Virus record (IMG/VR): IMGVR_UViG_3300021437_000030
Span: 1-47,358 of that record
Reading direction: 5' to 3' (one strand)
Origin: a virus
DNA length: 47,358 nucleotides
Part shown: positions 39,762-46,479 of the stretch, piece after piece
Numbering within the stretch: position 1 is the stretch's first letter
Layout: every line of letters starts with the position of its first letter
The notes under the pieces: generated by a model
Told to the model about the DNA's origin: nothing
What the model saw: only the letters and a program-made list of their open reading frames with translations
Database searches by the model: none
Translations under genes and position numbers: made by a program

Positions 39762-40056
39762 CCCACGGATGCTGTTCAATATCACATTGTAGCTCTGCCA
39801 GAATCCGCCATGCAGCCTTCGCCAAGTGTCGGCCCCCATCCATGTCGTATCGGTGTCCCTGTCCGTGATCAAGGAGATGCCGAACGGCGGCGTTCATCTG
39901 ATCCGGGGACTTGTCCCGTGACCAGTACATCGGTTCACCGGGATTGTGTTGCTGACTGCCGAGACGACTCACTTCCGACACCGCACGCAAGGCATCAGGG
40001 AAGTACATCAGAACCCCGGACCACACAGGGTACAATTTACGCTCGTCGTCGCGCAT
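39589..40056 (-). CDS. dATP/dGTP diphosphohydrolase-like protein (DUF5664 type)
   Basis: 155 aa from ATG 40056. The first ~95 residues, KLYPVWSGVLMYFPDALRAV, SQQHNPGEPMYWSRDKS, MNAAVRHLLDHG, HLAKAAWRILAELQ, match the MazG-like dATP/dGTP diphosphohydrolase/DUF5664 family, which removes pyrophosphate from purine dNTPs in some phages. The C-terminal 60 residues are Pro/Arg-rich and overlap the convergent C39-like gene; they may be an incidental extension. It sits beside the DUF4406-like and polymerase genes, suggesting a dNTP-pool role. Confidence 0.7.
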   Translation of the reverse strand: MRDDERKLYPVWSGVLMYFPDALRAVSEVSRLGSQQHNPGEPMYWSRDKSPDQMNAAVRHLLDHGQGHRYDMDGGRHLAKAAWRILAELQCDIEQHPWVRMPESVPTLHGTPPSPGTPPNHPTPTDCVDPPPPHGESSPRGAADRPVLARSLRRR

Positions 40057-40396
40057 CCGCCCACGCCTCCAGCGCTGGAAGGTTGAAAAACACCGGAATC
40101 CCTTGATCCTCGGCAAAGACTTTCTCTGATCGGGCCCCTTGAGACAATTCCCAGTGCGACATCAGGAGGAGTGCATCACACCGGGTAATCAACACCATAT
40201 CCCCCTCCAACCATGTCTCGTCATTCAAGGCCCCTTGGTACGGCGCGGTGTTGAGGTGTGGACAGAGACAGGTAAACCCCGCTCGCCAGACATCCAATGC
40301 CGCTTTGGCAGCCAAAAAAATGTTCATGGATATCTGCCACGCATCGCGGCCACGAAACGGGCCAGCCACGTAGATCACCAGCGAACGACGCGTCAC
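40037..40396 (-). CDS. DUF4406 / nucleoside 2-deoxyribosyltransferase-like protein
   Basis: 119 aa from GTG 40396, fixed by its overlap with the stop of the tiny gene upstream (GTGA). IYVAGPFRG, FTCLCPHLNTAP, WLEGDMVLITRCDALLLMSH and WELSQGARSEKVFAE are the standard blocks of DUF4406 proteins, related to nucleoside deoxyribosyltransferases and to base-salvage or modification enzymes. Neighbours include a dNTP diphosphohydrolase-like protein and the polymerase. Confidence 0.75.
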   Translation of the reverse strand: MTRRSLVIYVAGPFRGRDAWQISMNIFLAAKAALDVWRAGFTCLCPHLNTAPYQGALNDETWLEGDMVLITRCDALLLMSHWELSQGARSEKVFAEDQGIPVFFNLPALEAWADARRRA

Positions 40397-40500
40397 CGTA
40401 GATACCACAACGCGGCACGGGCCAGTCCATAGCCCATGGCCCACCCTACAAGTGACAAGAGTATCGCATTTCGCACACCACGCCAGAAATTCATGTCCAT
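40393..40500 (-). CDS. 35-aa membrane peptide
   Basis: ATG 40500 overlaps the stop of the small frame upstream (TAATG) and its stop overlaps the next start (GTGA). Sequence MDMNFWRGVRNAILLSLVGW then AMGYGLARAALWYLR: one membrane span with basic flanks. Its support is the coupling at both ends; no ribosome binding site. Confidence 0.45.
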   Translation of the reverse strand: MDMNFWRGVRNAILLSLVGWAMGYGLARAALWYLR

Positions 40501-40604
40501 TAGGGTACCGTAATTTTAATGGTCACCGTGATGGATGTCGGAGCCGCCGGCGCAACACCAGGCGTGTACGCACAGCAGAAAACACGCAATACACCCAAGA
40601 ACAT
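40500..40604 (-). CDS. possible 34-aa peptide after polymerase
   Basis: ATG 40604 (MFLGVLRVFCCAYTPGVAPA then a Thr/Ile-rich beta stretch). It starts just after the polymerase stop and ends in the next start, filling the gap, but has no clear ribosome binding site. Confidence 0.3.
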   Translation of the reverse strand: MFLGVLRVFCCAYTPGVAPAAPTSITVTIKITVP

Positions 40605-40617
40605 TTGTGTGTAGTTA

Positions 40618-41520
40618 TCAATGCATATCTCCCCAGGAAATGCCTCGTTTCCCAGCTGATCCAATGCTGAGATGATTGCCCATTCCCCAGCCCGGATCCA
40701 GCGGCAATTGTGGAATGGGTTGCTCCATTTCTGCCTGCAATCGCTGATCCACCACATCCGCTAACGCAACGGGACACTCGCACAGGATCTCATCATGGAT
40801 GAACAGACGGAGATAGGGTCCTATCGGCGTTCCGCCCCACAGCCGCTTCAACACCTCTCGCCCAATAAAGGCTGCCATGTGTTGGGGAACAGACGCAATG
40901 AGCGCCTTTCCACTGTCCCCTAATTTTGACACCCACCGGCCGTCCACCTTCGACCAATCCCGCACGCGGAAAAAGCGCATCACGAACCCGCTGGGGGCCC
41001 GGACGTACCCGGTTTGGTCCACTTGCACAGTCAATCGCTCGTGCCACTGGGGGATTTCGGGGAACAAAGCGAAATACGCCCCTTGGCGACGTGACGCCTC
41101 CTGCTTGGTCGTGAAGGTTTCAGGGTATTCCTCAAAGATTTTGGCCGGGGTACCTGCGTAATTGGACAAATGCACGACCCTCTTTGCCACGTCACGCTCG
41201 GATGGGAAACGAGCCTTGAGACTGCGGAAACAGGCACGCAAATCATCGTCTGACCACCGCAAATCGGGCAAGTCAGCATCAGCGATCATCCCCGCTGGAC
41301 GAAGAATCCCATGAGCCATGAAGTAGTCATGAACACCCAATTTGGCCAACCGTGTGTACTTCGACGATCCCGCTAACCATCCCACCAGCACCGCCTCGAT
41401 GCCTGAAAAGTCTCGGGCGACGAATATGTGGCCAGGTGGGGCCACAAACATCTCCTTACAGTGTCTGGCCAAGGAGGACAGCGAGTATTCACCGCGCTGA
41501 GTCGAGGGGCCTTCGATCAT
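40618..41520 (-). CDS. polA: DNA polymerase A, C-terminal half (palm/fingers) as separate gene
   Basis: 300 aa, ATG 41520 overlapping the upstream stop (ATGA). FVAPPGHIFVARDFSGIE carries motif A (Asp37...Glu42), RDVAKRVVHLSNYAG is motif B (Lys113, Tyr121), and FIHDEI is motif C (His242-Asp243-Glu244). So both metal-binding Asp residues are present. It continues exactly where the upstream protein stops, so the two together form one family A polymerase. By hand alignment the residue at the E. coli Phe762 position is His117. The last ~40 residues are a Pro-rich tail. Confidence 0.85.
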   Translation of the reverse strand: MIEGPSTQRGEYSLSSLARHCKEMFVAPPGHIFVARDFSGIEAVLVGWLAGSSKYTRLAKLGVHDYFMAHGILRPAGMIADADLPDLRWSDDDLRACFRSLKARFPSERDVAKRVVHLSNYAGTPAKIFEEYPETFTTKQEASRRQGAYFALFPEIPQWHERLTVQVDQTGYVRAPSGFVMRFFRVRDWSKVDGRWVSKLGDSGKALIASVPQHMAAFIGREVLKRLWGGTPIGPYLRLFIHDEILCECPVALADVVDQRLQAEMEQPIPQLPLDPGWGMGNHLSIGSAGKRGISWGDMH

Positions 41521-43442
41521 CGTGGGAGGTTTTGCAAATTTGGCGCCCGCATACTTGTCCGCAGCGTAGAGGGGGCGTTGGTAAATTGTGCATGAACACG
41601 GCCATCGATGCCCACGCGAAATCCCCCGACCAACGCCCCATCGACCACTTTCCCAATGTACGTGCCCGATAGCTTCCCCAACTTGCGATCGTCCATGATA
41701 AGGGGGTACAAGGGGTCCGTGTGGTACTTTGCCCGCAGCTTCTTCAGCGCCTTGATGTCAGTCGTGGGTTTCCGCTGCTCCCCTTTCCCCACCATGACCG
41801 GTTGCTGACCCTTGAGCTTCTGGTAGACCAGGATTTGCTTGGGACTGGGAATGAATGGCTGACGACGAACCCACCGGAGAACACCTTCCTGTACAGTACG
41901 TACTGTACAGGTACTACACGGATTGTCTTTTTTCTTGTACAGTTTGAAGTGGGGCTTCTTGGGGTTAAGGAGACCACACCCCGAGCACCGTTTCACTGTT
42001 TGGGCATTGAACAGATGTTCAGCCAGTACCTCCCCAGGTTCGAGGAGACCGCGCAAGGTATCAAGGTCGGGGGTGCGGACATACCCCTGCTTCGGCTCCA
42101 TGCGACACGCCTCAGGCGGTACCACCTGTTGCATTTTGGCGCGACACTCCTGTTGAAGGTCGGTCAGTTCTTGCGCGAACTGGAAGCGTTTTTGAGCATC
42201 AATCGGCATCCCCGCCGAGGACATCGCCGTCCAGATCACATCCAGCGCGAGGATCTGGCCCTCATACACCCCCCACAAACCGTGTGCCTTCAAATCCTTG
42301 CAGATTTTCAAGTGGTTGACATCAGCGGCATAGGCGTCTTGTGCATTGTAGTGCGCGGGCTGGGTGCTGCTGGTGTGTTTCCACATGGCCAGCCGAGGGT
42401 TAAGGAAACTGGCGACATGACCAAGCGAGCGGCGCAAATCGCTGTTGAGCACATGCCAGGATTCCATTCCATCATGCTGTACCCCACCAACGCGCATCCC
42501 CGAAGCCAATACGCGAGGAATGTCAAACGACTTATTCCACCACAGTTTGTCGTAGGGGCTTTCCAGGAGCCGCAGATGCGCCAGGTGGTAGGGACCGGCC
42601 CATGGCATGCTTAGGACGTGTGGACCTGATTCATCGTGGTAGCTGTACCCACACCGCAAGATTGTATAACTGCGGTCCTTGATCTCTTCCTCGACCGGGT
42701 CTTCCAGCTCGTCCTCGGCCGCGTCCTTGTCAGACGTTTCAATATCGCACGACAGATGGGACACCACACCACGGGGTACGGCTGCAAGGTACGACTCAAC
42801 CCACGCAAGTGCGTCCGCTGGAGTGGGGTCAAGGACGTAGAATGCCGTGTCAAGATAGCTAAAGCTGTCTCGGGCGATTTCCACTGCTTTGGTAAGGTCA
42901 TGGATGAAGACCGCGGTTAACGAGGTTTGACCCCGGAGGATGCGTGCGGGGTGAATCGTGGGGACGACCCATGTCTTCCACCCATCCGGATGAATGTATT
43001 CATGGACGTATCCCCGAGCATCGTCAACGCCCACAGGGCAATCGGGCAGCATTCGACGTGTAGCCACGCTTCCACAAGCCAGCACAGCCCGAGGACGCAT
43101 ACGCTCAATCTCAGCCGCCAAGTACTGGTGGCACCGTGCCAGCACCTCCTCGGTGTAGGATTGTCCCGAGAGATGGTTGTTGGGAGGACGGCACCAGAGG
43201 ACGTTGGCGATGCGAAAGTCGTCTCGCACATACCCAGCACGCTGGAGCATGGTGCCAAACTGGAAACCGGACTTGCCGATGACGGGGGTGCCTTCACGAC
43301 TCTCTTCTTCTCCTGCCGCTTCGAGAACGACGAGGACACCATTCTTGCCGGTTCCGGCAGCGGGCACGAATCCAAACCCAGGGACAGGGCAGGGCCAAGC
43401 ATATCCCGGACATCCCTCACATTGAATTCCTTTAGGCAACAT
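41517..43442 (-). CDS. uracil-DNA glycosylase – 3'-5' exonuclease – PolA N-terminal part
   Basis: 641 aa in three parts. (1) Residues 1-190: family-4 uracil-DNA glycosylase: EAAGEEESREGTPVIG (41-56), NVLWCRPPN, TIHPAR (163-167) and four cysteines at 8, 11, 84, 104 matching the iron-sulfur ligands. (2) Residues ~225-385: exonuclease with CDIETS (Asp233/Glu235), WWNKSFDIPR (Asp307) and YNAQDA (Tyr365/Asp369). (3) Residues ~395-641: polymerase thumb with a zinc ribbon insert (CSGC 486, CSTC 509) ending TSMRAPNLQNLPR, the block that precedes motif A. The palm is in the next gene. Confidence 0.85.
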   Translation of the reverse strand: MLPKGIQCEGCPGYAWPCPVPGFGFVPAAGTGKNGVLVVLEAAGEEESREGTPVIGKSGFQFGTMLQRAGYVRDDFRIANVLWCRPPNNHLSGQSYTEEVLARCHQYLAAEIERMRPRAVLACGSVATRRMLPDCPVGVDDARGYVHEYIHPDGWKTWVVPTIHPARILRGQTSLTAVFIHDLTKAVEIARDSFSYLDTAFYVLDPTPADALAWVESYLAAVPRGVVSHLSCDIETSDKDAAEDELEDPVEEEIKDRSYTILRCGYSYHDESGPHVLSMPWAGPYHLAHLRLLESPYDKLWWNKSFDIPRVLASGMRVGGVQHDGMESWHVLNSDLRRSLGHVASFLNPRLAMWKHTSSTQPAHYNAQDAYAADVNHLKICKDLKAHGLWGVYEGQILALDVIWTAMSSAGMPIDAQKRFQFAQELTDLQQECRAKMQQVVPPEACRMEPKQGYVRTPDLDTLRGLLEPGEVLAEHLFNAQTVKRCSGCGLLNPKKPHFKLYKKKDNPCSTCTVRTVQEGVLRWVRRQPFIPSPKQILVYQKLKGQQPVMVGKGEQRKPTTDIKALKKLRAKYHTDPLYPLIMDDRKLGKLSGTYIGKVVDGALVGGFRVGIDGRVHAQFTNAPSTLRTSMRAPNLQNLPR

Positions 43443-43493
43443 GGATATGGTTACGGTTGGGACGCACGACGCATTACCACCACTCGACGACGG

Positions 43494-43703
43494 TCATCGC
43501 CGCACGTGTACGTCCTGTTGATCCCGCAATTCCCCCAACATCTCAGCCCGATATCGCTCAGGATCCCATCCCTGTACTTTCTGGTGCTGTTTGATCCGCA
43601 AGTGCATCTGATGCAAACGAAGCATCATCCGCTCACGCTGGATGAAACAGAAGTCTTCGAACTGGTCGTCGAACACCGCATTGGTAATCATCTCAATGTC
43701 CAT
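43494..43703 (-). CDS. hypothetical 69-aa helical protein
   Basis: ATG 43703, inside the end of the upstream gene. Acidic start then a basic Met/Arg/His-rich helix (QRERMMLRLHQMHLRIKQHQ). Located immediately before the polymerase, it could be a small accessory factor. No family recognised. Confidence 0.6.
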   Translation of the reverse strand: MDIEMITNAVFDDQFEDFCFIQRERMMLRLHQMHLRIKQHQKVQGWDPERYRAEMLGELRDQQDVHVRR

Positions 43704-44835
43704 TCCCGCTTCCCATCACCTGCACATCGTGTACCGCTGGCGTAGTGATGGCCACCTGTCCCCAACGATTCCCTTCCCTTTCACTCATGCTTCCGTCAAA
43801 CTGCAGCTGAGCCGTGATCTCCAGTGTCACAAAATCAAAGGGATGACCAAAACCACTATCAACCGGGAAGTTGAACCCACCGGCAAATCGCTGCAAACAG
43901 TCAGTAATGCGGGCCTGATACATGGGTTCGTCCCAATCAAGCACGCGCTGATGAAGCACCCCGGTGAGTTTACCCACTTGGAGTTTCCAGTAATCGGCAG
44001 TCGTGGCTCCTGGGGCATCCACTTCGAAGGCAAAATACCCTTCCTGAAAATGGACATAGCCCAAGGTCTCTGGTTGCTGGAGCCAGACCGGAGCCAGCTG
44101 GTCAGTGAGGAATTGGACATCGGCTGGGCTCAACCACAGGCTCAGCTCCCAGCCGACACAGAACATAGGAACAACCCCCACGAGTCGGGGCAACACGAGG
44201 AGGATGTTCGTAAGGGTTTCCTGCACCGTACGTACTGTACTGCTGCTCGTTGGCTTGGCAGACAGCATGACACACGGATACCCACCATCCGCGATAATTT
44301 CTTGGCAGAGGACTGCGAACCGCTCCGGGCTGACCCCTGCGTCTTGAGCGTCCGGCCACGACAGCAACCAGTGCGTGTAGACTCCGAGGTACACACGCCT
44401 GATATGTGCGCGCGTGTCAGGATCGTAGAGATGGTAGAACCAGCTGAGGAACAGGGCAGGGTCTGCTGCCCCGCCAGGCACCGCCGGAAGCCCCGGAATT
44501 CGCATCCCACACATATTGGCGTTCCAGTACCGGGGCGCTGGCCGGAACGCCTTACGAAAAGACTCAGCGGTGAGGGTCACCGTGAGATTGTTCGCGTTTC
44601 CCAAACGAAGGTAGTACGGTCCCTCTGGAGGGGCTGTATCAGAGCCGGTGATGCGATACCCATTGGTGAGAAAGGTACACAGGTCACCTGCATTTCCTGG
44701 CATCTGATGGTTGGTATAGCCATTCCCATCAGTATACCGGCTACTCACCCACCCTAACACGTCATTATTGATGGTCACCTCCATGTTGGGGATGGGAGTG
44801 CCAGCCTTGTCATGAACGGTCACTTCAATAATCAT
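43693..44835 (-). CDS. Ig-like domain plus glycoside-hydrolase-like protein
   Basis: 380 aa. Residues 1-90: carboxypeptidase-regulatory/Ig-like domain (EVTVHDKAGTPIPNMEVTIN, SSRYTDGNGYTNHQM). Residues ~95-370: a TIM-barrel-like domain with PAPRYWNANMCGMRIPG, VYLGVYTHWLLSWPDAQD, CVGWELSLWLSP and SGFGHPFDFVTLEITAQ; the acidic residues in VGWELSLW and the LEITA block are candidate catalytic ones. It resembles a recurrent phage protein I would expect among virion or depolymerase genes, yet it sits in the replication/methylation operon. Enzyme activity is inferred. Confidence 0.65.
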   Translation of the reverse strand: MIIEVTVHDKAGTPIPNMEVTINNDVLGWVSSRYTDGNGYTNHQMPGNAGDLCTFLTNGYRITGSDTAPPEGPYYLRLGNANNLTVTLTAESFRKAFRPAPRYWNANMCGMRIPGLPAVPGGAADPALFLSWFYHLYDPDTRAHIRRVYLGVYTHWLLSWPDAQDAGVSPERFAVLCQEIIADGGYPCVMLSAKPTSSSTVRTVQETLTNILLVLPRLVGVVPMFCVGWELSLWLSPADVQFLTDQLAPVWLQQPETLGYVHFQEGYFAFEVDAPGATTADYWKLQVGKLTGVLHQRVLDWDEPMYQARITDCLQRFAGGFNFPVDSGFGHPFDFVTLEITAQLQFDGSMSEREGNRWGQVAITTPAVHDVQVMGSGNGH

Positions 44836-44841
44836 AAACCT

Positions 44842-45348
44842 TCATCTCCATGTCCAGATGTCACTTGAATAGGGCGGCGCATCCTCATCTCCAAACAGGA
44901 CGAGCATACAATCCTTCGGATACAACCAGTTTGGCTTGTCGGGGATGAACGGGATCCGTCCATTCAAAAACAGCACCCGCACGCCATACGCTCCATGAAT
45001 GTAATCGCGAAACCAGTTGCTCCCAACAGAAGCCGGGACGAGGAAGGCGATTTTCGCGCCCTGTCGCGAGGCTTCCAGACACTTCTTCGCCCACGGGCCA
45101 ATACTGGCGTAGGGTGGGTTAAGCCACCCCCAGTCCGATCCACATTGCCGTTTCCATGCCGCAGGGGGCTGTGAGAGGGCATCGTTGGTGATCATCCAAT
45201 AACGTGAAGCTTTGTGGTTAGATAGATCCGCGGCGAAGTCGAAAGCAAAACGATCAATTGACAAGAGTGACTTCACTGCATTGATGAAGATCATTGGTGT
45301 AGCGTAGTCTTGCTTTGAACGATGAGGCCGCTGTTGAGGCACCGTCAT
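44842..45348 (-). CDS. dam: phage N6-adenine DNA methyltransferase (Dam family)
   Basis: 168 aa from ATG 45348 (a GTG one codon earlier overlaps the Dcm stop). SKQDYATPMIFINAVKSLL is the conserved opening of phage Dam-type MTases, FDFAADLSNHKASRYW the SAM-binding block, and WGWLNPPYASIGPW the NPPY catalytic motif (about residues 77-80). Single-domain length is normal for this family. Adjacent to a C5-MTase, so the pair probably protects the phage from restriction. Confidence 0.9.
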   Translation of the reverse strand: MTVPQQRPHRSKQDYATPMIFINAVKSLLSIDRFAFDFAADLSNHKASRYWMITNDALSQPPAAWKRQCGSDWGWLNPPYASIGPWAKKCLEASRQGAKIAFLVPASVGSNWFRDYIHGAYGVRVLFLNGRIPFIPDKPNWLYPKDCMLVLFGDEDAPPYSSDIWTWR

Positions 45349-45371
45349 CACGTCTCCTGCACCGGGGCATA
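45343..45371. repeat. 29-bp direct repeat at dcm 3' end
   Basis: Matches 46451-46479 at 26 of 29 positions. Both copies code for YAPVQET plus the stop and the start region of the next gene. Confidence 0.8.
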
Positions 45372-46448
45372 GGCTCGATATTCCATGTACGCCTCTATGA
45401 ACGCTTGTGCGACTTGCGGCACGATAGCATTGCCGTAACCCCGCAATCGTCCCATACGCGCGGGTACCCCATAAGCCAGCGGGAATGTGCCGGATTCAAC
45501 TGGCCGCGATCTGTTGTCAATACAGGGGATCCAGTCACACGCAGTCCATGCGTGATCTGGTAGTCGAGACTGTCGCCGATCTTGTCCGGCCGACGACGAG
45601 CGCGACTGACACCCTGTCCTTTGTAGTCTCGTGCCAGTCGAGTCTTGCGACTGTTCTGTGAGTCGCCGACCTCGTTGTAGCCCTTCTGGGCGGGTGTCCC
45701 CGCCATTGGTGCCGGCCACCCCGCAAGACTGGAAGCCTGACCGAGAGTCATCCCAAATCCGTTGCCGTTCTTGTGTTGGGCCTTCAACGTCACTCGACGC
45801 CTTTGCCACGTTGTATCTCCGTCGTTTTGTGGTCCTGCGTTGGGAGTCGGCCACGATGTCAGCATCACAAAGTCTTGAAGGTTGCTGCCGTGTCGCGTCG
45901 TACCGACTGCCTGCTTGGCTTGCCCTCCACGATGGGCGTCGTGTACTTGAGTGGTCGGCCACGAAGTACAATCGTTGTCGGATATGCGGTGCCCCGACGC
46001 TGTGTGCGCCCAATATAACCGTCCCAACGGCGTAGTCTTCTCCCTCCAAGTCTCCCGAAACAAGATCGAACCACGTAGTTGCATTTGCAACTTGTTCACC
46101 AAACACGACTGAAGGGCGACACTCACGGATGAGATTGAACCAGATGGGCCAGAGGTGCCGTATATCGGCAAATCCTTTTTGCCTGCCCGCCGCCGAGAAC
46201 GGCTGACACGGACAACTGCCGGTCCAGACGGGACGGTTATTGGGCCATCCAGCAAGCCGCAGCGCATAGGCCCAGCCGCCGATTCCCGCGAAGAAGTGGC
46301 AGTGGGCGTACGGCGCGAGATCGCTTGGTGCGATATCTGTGATAGATCGGTCATCCACGTCTCCATCGGGTAAGGCACCTTGTCGAATTAACTCACGCAG
46401 CCACGCCGCTGTCTTGGGATCGTTCTCATTGTAATAGGCGACCAACAT
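45348..46448 (-). CDS. dcm: DNA (cytosine-5) methyltransferase
   Basis: 366 aa from ATG 46448, seven bases after the upstream stop; the longer frame to 46646 overlaps that gene and is not needed. FFAGIGGWAYALRLAG (motif I, 52-67), SCPCQPFS (catalytic Cys81, motif IV), VVFGEQVA (ENV-type motif VI), GAPHIRQRLYFVA (motif VIII), and near the end SGTFPLAYGVPARMGRLRGY then GNAIVPQVAQAF (motifs IX-X). A complete enzyme. The recognition region between residues ~165 and 310 overlaps another frame (45395-45985) that also looks conserved. The last residues (YAPVQET) recur in the next gene. Confidence 0.9.
   Translation of the reverse strand: MLVAYYNENDPKTAAWLRELIRQGALPDGDVDDRSITDIAPSDLAPYAHCHFFAGIGGWAYALRLAGWPNNRPVWTGSCPCQPFSAAGRQKGFADIRHLWPIWFNLIRECRPSVVFGEQVANATTWFDLVSGDLEGEDYAVGTVILGAHSVGAPHIRQRLYFVADHSSTRRPSWRASQAGSRYDATRQQPSRLCDADIVADSQRRTTKRRRYNVAKASSDVEGPTQERQRIWDDSRSGFQSCGVAGTNGGDTRPEGLQRGRRLTEQSQDSTGTRLQRTGCQSRSSSAGQDRRQSRLPDHAWTACDWIPCIDNRSRPVESGTFPLAYGVPARMGRLRGYGNAIVPQVAQAFIEAYMEYRAYAPVQET
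45395..45985 (-). other. second open frame inside dcm with Dcm-tail-like sequence
   Basis: In the +1 frame relative to dcm, from about 45985 to the stop at 45395 (the frame itself is open from 46378), the reading gives CTSWPTTQVHDAHRGG, LTSWPTPNAGPQND, NGNGFGMTLGQASSLAGW and GQLNPAHSRWLMGYP then VWDDCGVTAM. These are the blocks I associate with the recognition region and C terminus of many phage Dcm proteins. No start signal was found, so expression would need a +1 frameshift near the LYFVA codons or an internal start. Confidence 0.5.
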
Positions 46449-46450
46449 AT

Positions 46451-46479
46451 CGTCATCACGTCTCTTGGACAGGGGCATA
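46451..46479. repeat. 29-bp direct repeat at DUF6745 gene 3' end
   Basis: Second copy of the 45343-45371 repeat. Confidence 0.8.

Noticed and set aside
41721-44757. Long rightward frames (41721-42614, 42927-43745, 43642-44757)
   Set aside because: Antisense to the polymerase and Ig-like genes, whose catalytic motifs are intact.
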